From contig OX638326.1 of assembly GCA_951812775.1 (NCBI GenBank), forward strand, positions 3,049,391 through 3,113,390: 64,000 bases of DNA, given 5' to 3'. The notes beneath the pieces were generated by a model. That model was not told where the DNA came from. It did no database searches and saw only the letters and a program-made list of their open reading frames with translations. A program made the position numbers and the translations under genes. Every line of letters starts with the position of its first letter. Position 1 is the first letter of the stretch. Source of the stretch: an uncultured Alphaproteobacteria bacterium. GTDB taxonomy: Bacteria; Pseudomonadota; Alphaproteobacteria; MPNO01; UBA2964. Of this stretch, positions 46,128 through 54,658 are shown in pieces.

Positions 46128-46666
46128 AGCAATTTTTGCGCGTGCTGCATGAGTTTCGATTTCAGCGCCGTTACTGTCGGGCCACCCCGCCGGGCGATGC
46201 CGTCGGGGTCGAGCCCCTCCGTGGTCTGGAACCTCTGCAGCCCATCATCGATATCTTTTGTGATGGCGACGGGCGGCGCGTCGAATTTGATAAGGTCGAG
46301 TTTCTTTAGCCCGTTGGCGATGGCTTGCACATCGCGGCTGTTATTTTCCAGCCCGTTGCCGACTGGCCCAGTGAGATCAAGATCGCTGATATCGAATTCC
46401 GTCTGCTCGGGCAGGATACTGGTTTGGTGTAGAAGGGTGCGTTCCGTGGGACCATCAGGGCCTAAAACCCCATCAATCTTTAAACCGTTCTCTCCCTGAA
46501 TATTAAAAATCCCGTCTTCGGTCGGTTTGTCAAAAAACGGTGAGAACCCTTCATCAGGCTGTTCAAGATGACCGATTTCTTTCAGCAGGTTCTTGACTGA
46601 AAAGATATCACTCGGGTCGTTATCCAGCCCAAGCCCGACCAGGCCGCGTAATCGGTTAATTTGCAT
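46064..46666 (-). pseudogene. PG-binding-like repeat protein, 3'-truncated
   Basis: From ATG 46666 the protein contains two or so modules resembling peptidoglycan-binding domains (GENGLKIDGVLGPDGPTERT; DGLQRFQTTEGLDPDGIARR followed by GGPTVTALKSKL). After MQHAQ near 46140 it runs into the LLM gene in a wrong frame, adding about 25 foreign residues (CLAAYCRCARTRSALPKNTR). The junction is a deletion or rearrangement end. The original length is unknown. Confidence 0.6.
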
Positions 46667-46808
46667 TGATGTTTATATTCCCGCAATAAGTGAAATCAAT
46701 ATTATAAAACAATTCAGGAACAAGAGAAAAGAATTTTTTCCTATTCTTAACTACCATTTCAATTAAAGGGATTCTCTAGCACTCAATGACGGCGGTTTTA
46801 TGGCTGAT

Positions 46809-47567
46809 TCAGGACCGTTTTGCGATGGCACGCTGTCGCCGTGCGATATAGGTCTCAACCTTTGCCGTAGTCATCGGATCGCCAAACATTTCGTTCCGCA
46901 TCCAGACGCGTTGTAGGCTGACGTCAATCATTGCCGACTGCATCTTTTTCATATCGGCTTTGTTTTTAATCATCTTGGCAGCGATATCGGCCTGGACCAT
47001 ATAATGGTCCTTCTCGTCATAATGGTCCTTCTCGTCTTCCCAGATCACTTTCATGGCGTTAGCCGTCATCTGGTTGATCTTGCTACCTTTCAGGTTTTTC
47101 CCGACACGGAACAGCGCTGTGCCACCGCCCTCGGTGATGCCAACAGCAGCTCTACCGATAGGACCGCCCTTTTGCACGTAGCGGCGACGGATATCGCCCA
47201 GCTTTTTCTCCTGTGGCAATTGTTTGAGATCGCGCTTGGATAGTTCTCGGCCCTGCACATACTCCAGTACATCGGCGAGCATAACGAAGTGGTTATATTC
47301 AGAGACTAATTGTTCGAGTAGAAAATAATAGTCATGCCGATCAATGGTTTTTCCAACCTTTGGGAACATGTCGGCTGCTTTCGTCAGTTCGCGATGAAGC
47401 CCGTTAAAAAAACCGTCTACAGGATTGAGTTCTTTCCACAGCTGGGCCCGCAGATAAAAAGCGTGATCCGCCTTCTTGGCCGTCTTGTAAAACCGGCGAG
47501 CGATCTCTGCCTCTGCGTCCCAATAGGGGGTCGCGGTGTCGATCAATTGCTGCATTTTTGTGGCCAT
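46809..47567 (-). CDS. Probable ferritin-like helical protein, unknown function
   Basis: The 252-residue protein is largely helical. YYFLLEQLVSEYNHFVMLAD and KVIWEDEKDHYDEKDHYMVQ each contain E-x(2-3)-H-type pairs, as in ferritin-like diiron proteins, but I cannot assign a family with confidence. An exact in-frame 18-bp tandem duplication encodes the second DEKDHY. A GAGG site precedes ATG 47567. It is divergent from the flavoprotein gene at 47701. Confidence 0.55.
   Translation of the reverse strand: MATKMQQLIDTATPYWDAEAEIARRFYKTAKKADHAFYLRAQLWKELNPVDGFFNGLHRELTKAADMFPKVGKTIDRHDYYFLLEQLVSEYNHFVMLADVLEYVQGRELSKRDLKQLPQEKKLGDIRRRYVQKGGPIGRAAVGITEGGGTALFRVGKNLKGSKINQMTANAMKVIWEDEKDHYDEKDHYMVQADIAAKMIKNKADMKKMQSAMIDVSLQRVWMRNEMFGDPMTTAKVETYIARRQRAIAKRS
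47001..47036. repeat. 18-bp perfect tandem duplication inside a gene
   Basis: ATAATGGTCCTTCTCGTC occurs twice without a gap. It adds six residues (DEKDHY) in frame to the ferritin-like protein, next to a putative metal-binding Glu/His site. Confidence 0.95.
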
Positions 47568-47700
47568 TGGAAAATCCTCATCTGCTTACTGGCTAGAACG
47601 CGGGGAAAGTACCGGGTGCGTACTGTTGCCGCAAGTGTCGGAACTGGTCGTAGCGCGACCATTGCGCTATGTTGCCCGCGATTTCTAAGGATCAAATTCG

Positions 47701-49422
47701 ATGATGCGTGTTTCGACAGATGTTTTTGTAGTGGGCGCCGGTGGCGCTGGTATGTATGCAGCGATATCAGCAGCCCGTGAGGGCGCCGATGTGATAGTTG
47801 CCGATAAAAGCCTGGTTAGTCGCGGGGGCGCGACGATTATGGCGCAAATGACGGTGGCATCTGCTGTCGGCCACGAAGAACCTGATCACTGGACGCATCA
47901 TTTGGCTGATACAATTGAAGCTGGCCATGGCCTCTGCAACGAGGAACTCTCCGCCATCCTCTGCGAGGAATCTGTGACCCGTATCCATGAGATGGATGAG
48001 TGGAAAGTTGGCTGGGCGCGCGTTGATGGGCGGATGACACAGGTGCACGCCCCGGGCCACGGATTGAAACGCTGTGTTTACGTTGATTATCTGAATACTG
48101 GTCCGGCTGTGGCACGTGCGCTTCGTGGCGAAGTGGTTCAGCGCCCCGGTATCCGGCGGGCCAGCGGATTAGCGGTGATTGAAATAGTGGTGCAGGACGG
48201 TGAAGCTGTTGGCGCAGTCGCCATTGATGTTGAGAGTGGCGAAACGGTCCTTGTAGAAGCCGGGGCCGTTGTGCTCGCTGCCGGTGGGCTGACCAAGCTC
48301 TATATGCGGAACAGCGCCTCTATCAATATGGGCGGTGAAGCTTATGCGATGGCGTTGCGGGCCGGGGCAGAGCTGATCGATATGGAATTCGTACAGTTCT
48401 TTCCAATTGGCCATTTGGCACCGCGCATGGTGGGGATGGACCCGATAATGTGGGATCCGTTCCGTTATAAAGTCGGCGGTCGATTGCTTAACGGAGAGTT
48501 TGAAGAGTTTATTCATAATTACGGCGCGTCGGACGGCGGCACCTATACGGCGCGCCGGGATGTTGCATCCTATGCAATTTACAAAGAGGTCGAAGAAGGT
48601 CGCGGTTCACCGCATGGCGGCGTTTGGCTGAGCTTTGATCATATCGACTCGGAGGTCATGAAGGAAAAGTTTGGTCCGATGATTGGCCGACTTGCCAAGA
48701 ACGGTATTGATCTCCAGAAACAGGCCATCGAGGTTTTTCCAATCGCGCATTACCATATGGGCGGTATTCGCGTGGACAAGAAAATGAGAACCCGTATTCC
48801 CGGCCTTTACGCCGCTGGTGAAGCGGTCGGGGGCGCCAACGGGGCGACACGGCTTTCCGGCAATGCGATCCCTGAAGCCTTCGTGTTTGGCGAACGTGCC
48901 GGGAAGTTTGGCGCAGCCTTTGCCAAGAACAGGAAGCGCGCTTCAATCGATGAGGCGGCGACAAAAACTGTTCTTTCCGAGCCCAAGGCCCAATTGAAGA
49001 AAGGCGCTGAACCAGATGGCAGTGCCACAGCGCTGATGACGGAATTGCAGGCATTAATGTGGGATAAGGTCGGGTTGTTCCGAACCGGTGAGAAACTTGA
49101 TCAGGCTCTAGCGCGTATCCGCGAAATGCAGAATGATGATCTGCGGAATATTACTATCCCGGATGATGAACCGTTTAATCAGGCATTGCTCGACTGGTAT
49201 GAGCTTCGCGCGGGCTTGCTTTGCGCGGAGTCGGTAACCATGGCAGCGATAAACCGGACGGAAAGCCGTGGCGCACACCAACGAGAAGACCTGCCCGACG
49301 CGTCTCCTGACTTTGAGCGCAATCAGACGATCAAAATGTCTGGTGGTAAAATGGTGACCGGCTGGGCCGACGTGCCACGCATTTCCTATACACTCGAAGA
49401 AAAACAGGCGGCGGTGATATGA
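47701..49422 (+). CDS. FrdA/SdhA-like FAD-dependent oxidoreductase
   Basis: The 573-residue flavoprotein has the FAD loop VVGAGGAGMYAAISAAREGA (about 10-29), AGAVVLAAGG and the signature HYHMGGIRVDKKMRTRIPGL. It also has LYAAGEAVGGANGATRLSGN, and a C-terminal helical domain. Where SdhA/FrdA carry the flavinylated His (SHTxAAQGG), it reads SRGGATIMAQM, so FAD is probably non-covalent. It overlaps the 2Fe-2S gene as ATGA. It could be a fumarate-reductase-type enoate reductase or dehydrogenase; the substrate is unknown. Confidence 0.88.
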   Translation: MMRVSTDVFVVGAGGAGMYAAISAAREGADVIVADKSLVSRGGATIMAQMTVASAVGHEEPDHWTHHLADTIEAGHGLCNEELSAILCEESVTRIHEMDEWKVGWARVDGRMTQVHAPGHGLKRCVYVDYLNTGPAVARALRGEVVQRPGIRRASGLAVIEIVVQDGEAVGAVAIDVESGETVLVEAGAVVLAAGGLTKLYMRNSASINMGGEAYAMALRAGAELIDMEFVQFFPIGHLAPRMVGMDPIMWDPFRYKVGGRLLNGEFEEFIHNYGASDGGTYTARRDVASYAIYKEVEEGRGSPHGGVWLSFDHIDSEVMKEKFGPMIGRLAKNGIDLQKQAIEVFPIAHYHMGGIRVDKKMRTRIPGLYAAGEAVGGANGATRLSGNAIPEAFVFGERAGKFGAAFAKNRKRASIDEAATKTVLSEPKAQLKKGAEPDGSATALMTELQALMWDKVGLFRTGEKLDQALARIREMQNDDLRNITIPDDEPFNQALLDWYELRAGLLCAESVTMAAINRTESRGAHQREDLPDASPDFERNQTIKMSGGKMVTGWADVPRISYTLEEKQAAVI

Positions 49423-49772
49423 GCGAAGAACTAGAAACCAAACTCAAGGTCTATCGCGGTGCTGCTGGTGAAGAACCCCGCTATGACGAATTTGATGTCC
49501 CTCATGAAGAAGGGGCGTCTGTTCTTGATGCGCTGGTCTGGGTCCGTGAGAACCAAGACTCCTCTTTGGCCTTCCGTTATTCTTGTGTGAGTGCAAACGC
49601 CTGTAAGGAATGCATGATCCTGGTTGATGGCAAGGTAAACTACGCCTGCACGGCGCGGCTCAATACCGGCACTGTTACCGTTGAGCCCCTTGCCAATAAA
49701 ACGCTGGTCCGTGATTTGGTCACGGACATTGTGCCGCCCAAAGAAAGGCTGGGATCGGCAGAGGACGCGTAG
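49419..49772 (+). CDS. 2Fe-2S ferredoxin-like (SdhB N-terminal type) subunit
   Basis: The 117-residue protein has the plant-type cluster motif YSCVSANACKECMILVDGK followed by NYACTA (C-x5-C-x2-C-x11-C), as in the N-terminal half of SdhB/FrdB. The C-terminal half with 4Fe-4S and 3Fe-4S clusters is missing, and no membrane anchor gene follows. With the flavoprotein it probably forms a soluble two-subunit enzyme. The start overlaps the preceding stop by four bases. Confidence 0.85.
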   Translation: MSEELETKLKVYRGAAGEEPRYDEFDVPHEEGASVLDALVWVRENQDSSLAFRYSCVSANACKECMILVDGKVNYACTARLNTGTVTVEPLANKTLVRDLVTDIVPPKERLGSAEDA

Positions 49773-49778
49773 AGCAGA

Positions 49779-52124
49779 TCAGGCGGCTTTGTCGGCTTGA
49801 CCTTCTTTTACCAGTTCCACGAGCCTTGCCGGTGTTACCGGCGCTTCGGCAATATGAGCGTTAAACGGGCTCAGCGCATCTTCGATGGCTGAAATAACAG
49901 CCGCTGCCGCCGGAACGGTTGACCCTTCCCCAGCGCCTTTGACACCAAGAGGATTGAGAGGCGATGGGCTTTCCAAAAACTCAATGTCGAAGTTTGGTGT
50001 TTCCGGGGCGGAAGGCAGTAGATATTCGCCGAAATTTGTGGTCACTGGATTGGCATCATCGTCATAACCCATCCATTCAAACATCGCGTTCCCAATACCG
50101 TGGGCCACGCCACCCGTCACCTGTCCAGTGACAATCATAGGATTAATGAGTGTCCCAGAGTCATGGACGATGGTGTATTTGAGGATATTGACGCCGCCGG
50201 TTTCGGGGTCAGCTTCGACCTCGCAAACATGCGCACCGTAACAATAGGCGAGCGGATCGGTCAGGAAGTTCTGAGTTGATTCCATGCCGGGTGTAATGCC
50301 TCCGGGCAGCGCATAGCCCGGCGTTCCGGCAACTGCATGGGCAACCTGTCCCAATGATACCGACATATCCGGTACGCCCTTGACGCGGATATCTTTGCCA
50401 TCGATTTCCAGGTCCTCTTCAGAGGCTTCCAATAGGTGGGCAGCGACTTTGAGCGCTTTCTCCCGGACTTCGATAGCCGCGATGTGGCCTGAAGACCCGG
50501 CGGTGATTGCCTGACGGCTGCCAAAGCCACCCATTCCCATTAGGATTTGTTGCGTATCTCCGGCCACAACTTCGACATTCTCCATGTCGCCACCAAGCTG
50601 TTCCGCGACAACTTGTGCCATCATGGTGCGGGTGCTTTGGCCCATCGGTGCGGCGCCAGTATAGACGGAAATTTTGCCAGAGGTGCCGATGCGAACGATG
50701 GCGGTTTCAAATGGGCCTCGACCCGTGCCCTTTACACCGAAAGAAATACCAATGCCAAGATAGCGGCCTTCTGCCTGGGCGGCTTTTTGCCGTTCGGCAA
50801 AGCTGGCATAGTCTGCGGCCTCCATCGCCATTTTCTGGGCCTTGGGGAAATCACCCGAGTCATAGGTAATGTTGACACCCGCACGAGTCTTGAGAGGTTT
50901 TTTGTAAGGCATCTCTTCGCCGGGGATCATGTTTTTGAGACGAATTTTCGCGCGATCCATACCGAGCTCACCGGCGGCGCGATCCATCAACCGTTCCATC
51001 ACAAAGGTTCCCTGCGGATGGCTGGCGCCACGTACCGGCGCACATGGCATCATATTGGTAAAGGCTAGTTTCTGATCCATCCGGTAATGGGGAACCTTGT
51101 AGGGCCCTGGAATGCAGGCAGCAGCATTATAGGGCAGGGTGATGCCCTGAATTGTATAGGCGCCGTGATCGTGGATCAGTGTACCCCGCACACCCTGGAT
51201 CATACCATCGCTGTCGACAGCAATCTCCGCTTCCCAATACTGGTCACGTTCTTGTACCGCCGAAATAAAATGTTCGCGCCGGTCTTCGATCCATTTGACG
51301 GGACGGCCACAAAGTTTTGCGACCAAGGCGACAATGAGTTCCTCTGAATAGAAAACGAATTTAGGACCGAATCCACCGCCAACATCTGGTGTGATCACGC
51401 GTAACTGATTTTCGTTGGCGCCAAGCAGCTTGACGATAAACCCTTGCACAAGGTTCGGCATCTGTGTCGAGGACCACAAAGTGGTGATGTCCTGGATCGG
51501 ATCGTAACGTCCGACTGCTCCCCGGCATTCAATAGGATGTGCACTGCCCCGATGTTGCCAAATCTCTTCGCGGAAAGTGTGGGGTGCGGAATCGAATACC
51601 GCGTCCACATCGCCATATTCCTGAACCATTTCCATCATCAAATTACTATCGATATGGATGGAGGCGGTTGGCGCATCAGGTTCAAGCGCCTTCTTGCAAT
51701 CCCCAACAGCGGGAAGTGGATCCCAATCCATCTCGATCAATGCCGCAGCGTCTTCTGCGATATGACGTGTTTCCGCGATAACAATCGCCACGCATTCGCC
51801 GGCATACATCGTTTCATCAAACACCATAATGACGGGCCCCGCCGTCTCGGCATTTGGGACACCTCCCGGAAATTCAACTGGCAGGCGGTCGTCCGTCAGA
51901 AAGGGTTTTAGGTCTTCAAAGGTGTAGACCGCGAAAACGCCTTCCATAGCTTTTGCAGCGGACTTGTCGATTCCTTTCAGACGAGCATGCGGAAAAGGAC
52001 TCCGAACAAAGACGGCGTTGGCCATATTGGTCAATCTAATATCGTCGATATAGCGGCCCTGACCGCGGAGTAGGGCAGGATCTTCGAGTCGTTTTACCCG
52101 TCCGCCAAACACCTTGCCATCCAT
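49779..52124 (-). CDS. Xanthine dehydrogenase family molybdopterin subunit (CoxL-like)
   Basis: The 781-residue protein starts at ATG 52124 (AAGGG upstream, KRLEDPALLRGQGRYIDDIR next). It has the DVGGGFGPKF motif, GAAPMGQSTRTMMAQVVAEQ, GMGGFGSRQAITAGSS and the C-terminal GVKGAGEGS with the catalytic Glu. At the active-site loop it has PVRGASHPQG rather than the form I AYRCSFR of true CO dehydrogenase, so it is a form II type aldehyde or N-heterocycle oxidising subunit. The usual CoxM (FAD) and CoxS (2Fe-2S) genes are not next to it. Confidence 0.88.
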   Translation of the reverse strand: MDGKVFGGRVKRLEDPALLRGQGRYIDDIRLTNMANAVFVRSPFPHARLKGIDKSAAKAMEGVFAVYTFEDLKPFLTDDRLPVEFPGGVPNAETAGPVIMVFDETMYAGECVAIVIAETRHIAEDAAALIEMDWDPLPAVGDCKKALEPDAPTASIHIDSNLMMEMVQEYGDVDAVFDSAPHTFREEIWQHRGSAHPIECRGAVGRYDPIQDITTLWSSTQMPNLVQGFIVKLLGANENQLRVITPDVGGGFGPKFVFYSEELIVALVAKLCGRPVKWIEDRREHFISAVQERDQYWEAEIAVDSDGMIQGVRGTLIHDHGAYTIQGITLPYNAAACIPGPYKVPHYRMDQKLAFTNMMPCAPVRGASHPQGTFVMERLMDRAAGELGMDRAKIRLKNMIPGEEMPYKKPLKTRAGVNITYDSGDFPKAQKMAMEAADYASFAERQKAAQAEGRYLGIGISFGVKGTGRGPFETAIVRIGTSGKISVYTGAAPMGQSTRTMMAQVVAEQLGGDMENVEVVAGDTQQILMGMGGFGSRQAITAGSSGHIAAIEVREKALKVAAHLLEASEEDLEIDGKDIRVKGVPDMSVSLGQVAHAVAGTPGYALPGGITPGMESTQNFLTDPLAYCYGAHVCEVEADPETGGVNILKYTIVHDSGTLINPMIVTGQVTGGVAHGIGNAMFEWMGYDDDANPVTTNFGEYLLPSAPETPNFDIEFLESPSPLNPLGVKGAGEGSTVPAAAAVISAIEDALSPFNAHIAEAPVTPARLVELVKEGQADKAA

Positions 52125-52207
52125 GAGAATTACCCTTGTTCTTATTGCATCGGAATATCGTAGTAGAGTTTTAACGCCTGTGGTCGACAGGGTCCAATCA
52201 TCAGGCA

Positions 52208-52230
52208 TAAAAAACCCGGTTTATACCGGG
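52208..52230 (-). terminator. Rho-independent terminator of the DUF2336 gene
   Basis: On the minus strand CCCGGT-ATAA-ACCGGG (52230-52215) is followed at once by six T (52214-52209). It lies 28 bases past the DUF2336 stop and just upstream of the CoxL gene. Confidence 0.85.
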
Positions 52231-52257
52231 CATGGTCGTTTTTATTTTAAACGCGCT

Positions 52258-53238
52258 TTATTCAGCCGCTGCTGCTCTACCTTCACTACCACCTTCGACC
52301 TGTTTCAGGGCAAACAGATAGTTGGGATCGAGCTTCCAACGTCCGACGACCTTTTTTGCGGTGTCAGGACGAAGGCGGTCAAAGAAGGTCATGACGCGGG
52401 ATACCTCACGTGGATCGACCACTTTATCGCCAGGACGTGCTGACCGGCTTAGCAAGAATAACGATTCAAAATCAGGTTTGACCATTCCAATGGCCTTGCA
52501 GGCAATGGCCAGCCCTTCCCCGCCGGGCTCAAAGACCAAACGGCGTACGAGGTTGTGTCGTAGTCCTGTCAATTGAGCGAACATGCCTTCAAACATCCGG
52601 ACCTCACCTCTCCGTAGAGTTTGTAGGAGGACTTGCGGCGTAATTGCCTGTTTCTCCGCGAGTTTTTGTGCCAGGTGAGAGGCCTGCTCCAGCGAGCGCG
52701 TATCAATCTCACCACTATCGCCAGTTGGCTCAGGCTCGCCGAGCAGATATTTGATCGTGCTCTCAATTTTCTGGTCCAGTTCCGTCGGGTCGATTTGATA
52801 TTGCTCGACGATATGTTTTCGAAGCGCGTCCGAAACTGCCTCCGAGACTTTGTCACGCATTGCGATGGTGAGTTGGTGTTCGAAGGTCTGGTGTTGAATG
52901 ATCTCGATCAGCTCGAGGTCCTGCAGGACTTCGCTTTTCAGGAGAATATTGTGAGCAACATCCAGTTCATAATTGGCGAGAATATTTACAAGGTCGCTTG
53001 GTGCTTCGCTGTCTTCAGCCATTCGGTTGGCAAGGGCTTTACGGACAGAAATTTCTACATCCTGGATGAGTTGACGCAGAATATCTGTCATGAGGTCGCG
53101 TTCACGTTCGTTCAGAACACGTTCTTCCTCAAAAAACAGATCACCGACAATCTGGACGAGCTGAGATTTTCCGTCGACGGATTTATCCCGCGCCAGATCG
53201 AGAAGATCTTGCATTTCTGTTTCAGGCGATACGGTCAT
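52258..53238 (-). CDS. DUF2336 domain protein
   Basis: The 326-residue all-helical protein matches the DUF2336 family, common in Rhodospirillales and relatives. The N-terminal half has HEAT-like helices (VRKALANRMAEDSEAPSDLV, LANYELDVAHNILLKSEVLQ). The C-terminal half is LTGLRHNLVRRLVFEPGGEG and VSRVMTFFDRLRPDTAKKVV. Function unknown. It has its own terminator. The alphaproteobacterial distribution supports the taxonomic guess. Confidence 0.85.
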   Translation of the reverse strand: MTVSPETEMQDLLDLARDKSVDGKSQLVQIVGDLFFEEERVLNERERDLMTDILRQLIQDVEISVRKALANRMAEDSEAPSDLVNILANYELDVAHNILLKSEVLQDLELIEIIQHQTFEHQLTIAMRDKVSEAVSDALRKHIVEQYQIDPTELDQKIESTIKYLLGEPEPTGDSGEIDTRSLEQASHLAQKLAEKQAITPQVLLQTLRRGEVRMFEGMFAQLTGLRHNLVRRLVFEPGGEGLAIACKAIGMVKPDFESLFLLSRSARPGDKVVDPREVSRVMTFFDRLRPDTAKKVVGRWKLDPNYLFALKQVEGGSEGRAAAAE

Positions 53239-53452
53239 CGCTAACCACTTCTAAATACACCCCAATTACTTTTGTAACGACGCGTATAAAGTGGCGCTGA
53301 AGCACTTAATTTATCCTTAACCTGCAATTTGTTTCGTATGCAATTCGATGTGAATTTTGCATAAAATTTGATGTTAACGATATCAATAAACCCGTCATTA
53401 ACCTGTTGGAGGTACTAAGAGCAACGAAATTGGGAGGAAACGAGTAAGCTAA

Positions 53453-53698
53453 ATGCAGATTCACCCGGGGAACGCTCTCTTTCAGACGGTGTCCGGATCG
53501 GCCGCACAATCGAGCACGATCCAGAACAATCCGCAACAGACCCAGCAAGTTCAGAAATCGGCAGGTGCTCAACAGCTCCAGAGTGCCGCAACGCAATCGT
53601 CAAATCAGGTGGCAAATAGTGCTGGCATAAGCCGTGAGGTGCCCATTCAACCAGCGCAAAACTATCCGCGCGGCAGTTTTATTGACGTTGTTGTGTAA
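53453..53698 (+). CDS. Small Gln/Ser/Ala-rich hypothetical protein
   Basis: The product is 81 residues, low complexity in the middle (QNNPQQTQQVQKSAGAQQLQ). It has an N-terminal MQIHPGNALFQ and a C-terminal PRGSFIDVVV that look conserved. There is no signal peptide or membrane segment. GGGAGGAAA lies about 13 bases before the ATG, somewhat far. It is divergent from DUF2336 across a 214-base gap. The composition recalls small flagellar or motility-associated proteins, but I cannot support a function. Confidence 0.5.
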   Translation: MQIHPGNALFQTVSGSAAQSSTIQNNPQQTQQVQKSAGAQQLQSAATQSSNQVANSAGISREVPIQPAQNYPRGSFIDVVV

Positions 53699-53707
53699 TA
53701 ACCCGTT

Positions 53708-53723
53708 CCGATCTTTTGATCGG
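53708..53723. terminator. Hairpin between convergent genes
   Basis: CCGATC-TTTT-GATCGG forms a six-base-pair hairpin in the 27-base gap between the small gene and ftsY. There is no U tract on either side, so terminator activity is uncertain. Confidence 0.4.
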
Positions 53724-53725
53724 GG

Positions 53726-54658
53726 CTAGGCGTTGAGCCCAAGTAAATTGCGGGCGAAAAATTCAGCGTTAAACGGCTGAAGGTCGTCTTCTCCTTCGCC
53801 GACACCGACTGCATGCACGGGTAAACCAAATCGCTCCGCAAGTGCGACAACGACGCCCCCGCGGGCAGTACCATCCAGTTTGGTCATTACTAGCCCGCTG
53901 ACATCGGTCATTTCCTTGAATGTCTCGACCTGAGAATGCGCGTTCTGGCCCACTGTCGCGTCGAGAACGAGAAGACAGCTGTGCGGTGCTTCAGGGTCGA
54001 GTTTCTGTAGGACCCGAATAATTTTTGAGAGCTCGCCCATCAGATCTTCGCGGTTCTGCAATCGACCGGCGGTATCAATCAGAAGAACATCGGCATTTTC
54101 CGCACGTGCCTGCTCCAACGCATCAAAAGCGAGACCGGCTGCATCTGAGCCAGTGTCGCGGGCGATAACAGGACAACCCGTGCGTTCACCCCAAATTTTC
54201 AACTGTTCTACGGCTGCAGCCCGGAAGGTGTCTCCCGCGGCGAGGACAACAGATTTTCCTGAATTTGCCCAAATTTTTGCCAGCTTACCGATGGTTGTCG
54301 TTTTTCCGGAACCATTTACGCCGACGACAAGGATGACATGTGGTTTGCGGGAGGAATCGACTTCAAGAGGAATCGCGACCGGTCGAAGGATGTCGGCAAT
54401 ATTGCTGGCCAACGCTTCGCGAATTTCGGTATCGCTAACCTCTTTGTCGAACTTCTCATCGGCGAGTGCAGTAGACAGTTTCGCGGATGTTGTGACGCCA
54501 AGATCGGCACCGATGAGCGCTTCCTCAAGTTCGTCGAGCATCGCCGCATCAAGGGTCCGACGCGAAAGGGCAGCAGAAATGCCACCTGTTAATTTATCGG
54601 AGGTACGGCTGAGCCCGGATCGTAATCGCGATAGCCAACCACTCGAAGTTTCATTCAT
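53726..54658 (-). CDS. ftsY: Signal recognition particle receptor FtsY
   Basis: This SRP receptor GTPase docks Ffh-ribosome complexes at the membrane. From ATG 54658 it is 310 residues: N domain, then G domain with GVNGSGKTTTIGKLA, DTAGRLQNRED, TKLDGTARGG and the C-terminal GVGEGEDDLQPFNAEFFARN. The acidic A domain found in enterobacteria is nearly absent, as usual in alphaproteobacteria. The start overlaps the mtaB stop as ATGA, which decides against a longer reading to 54706. Confidence 0.96.
   Translation of the reverse strand: MNETSSGWLSRLRSGLSRTSDKLTGGISAALSRRTLDAAMLDELEEALIGADLGVTTSAKLSTALADEKFDKEVSDTEIREALASNIADILRPVAIPLEVDSSRKPHVILVVGVNGSGKTTTIGKLAKIWANSGKSVVLAAGDTFRAAAVEQLKIWGERTGCPVIARDTGSDAAGLAFDALEQARAENADVLLIDTAGRLQNREDLMGELSKIIRVLQKLDPEAPHSCLLVLDATVGQNAHSQVETFKEMTDVSGLVMTKLDGTARGGVVVALAERFGLPVHAVGVGEGEDDLQPFNAEFFARNLLGLNA

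Noticed and set aside
49779-52124. Aerobic CO dehydrogenase
   Set aside because: The active-site loop lacks the form I AYRCSFR motif and the CoxM/CoxS genes are missing.
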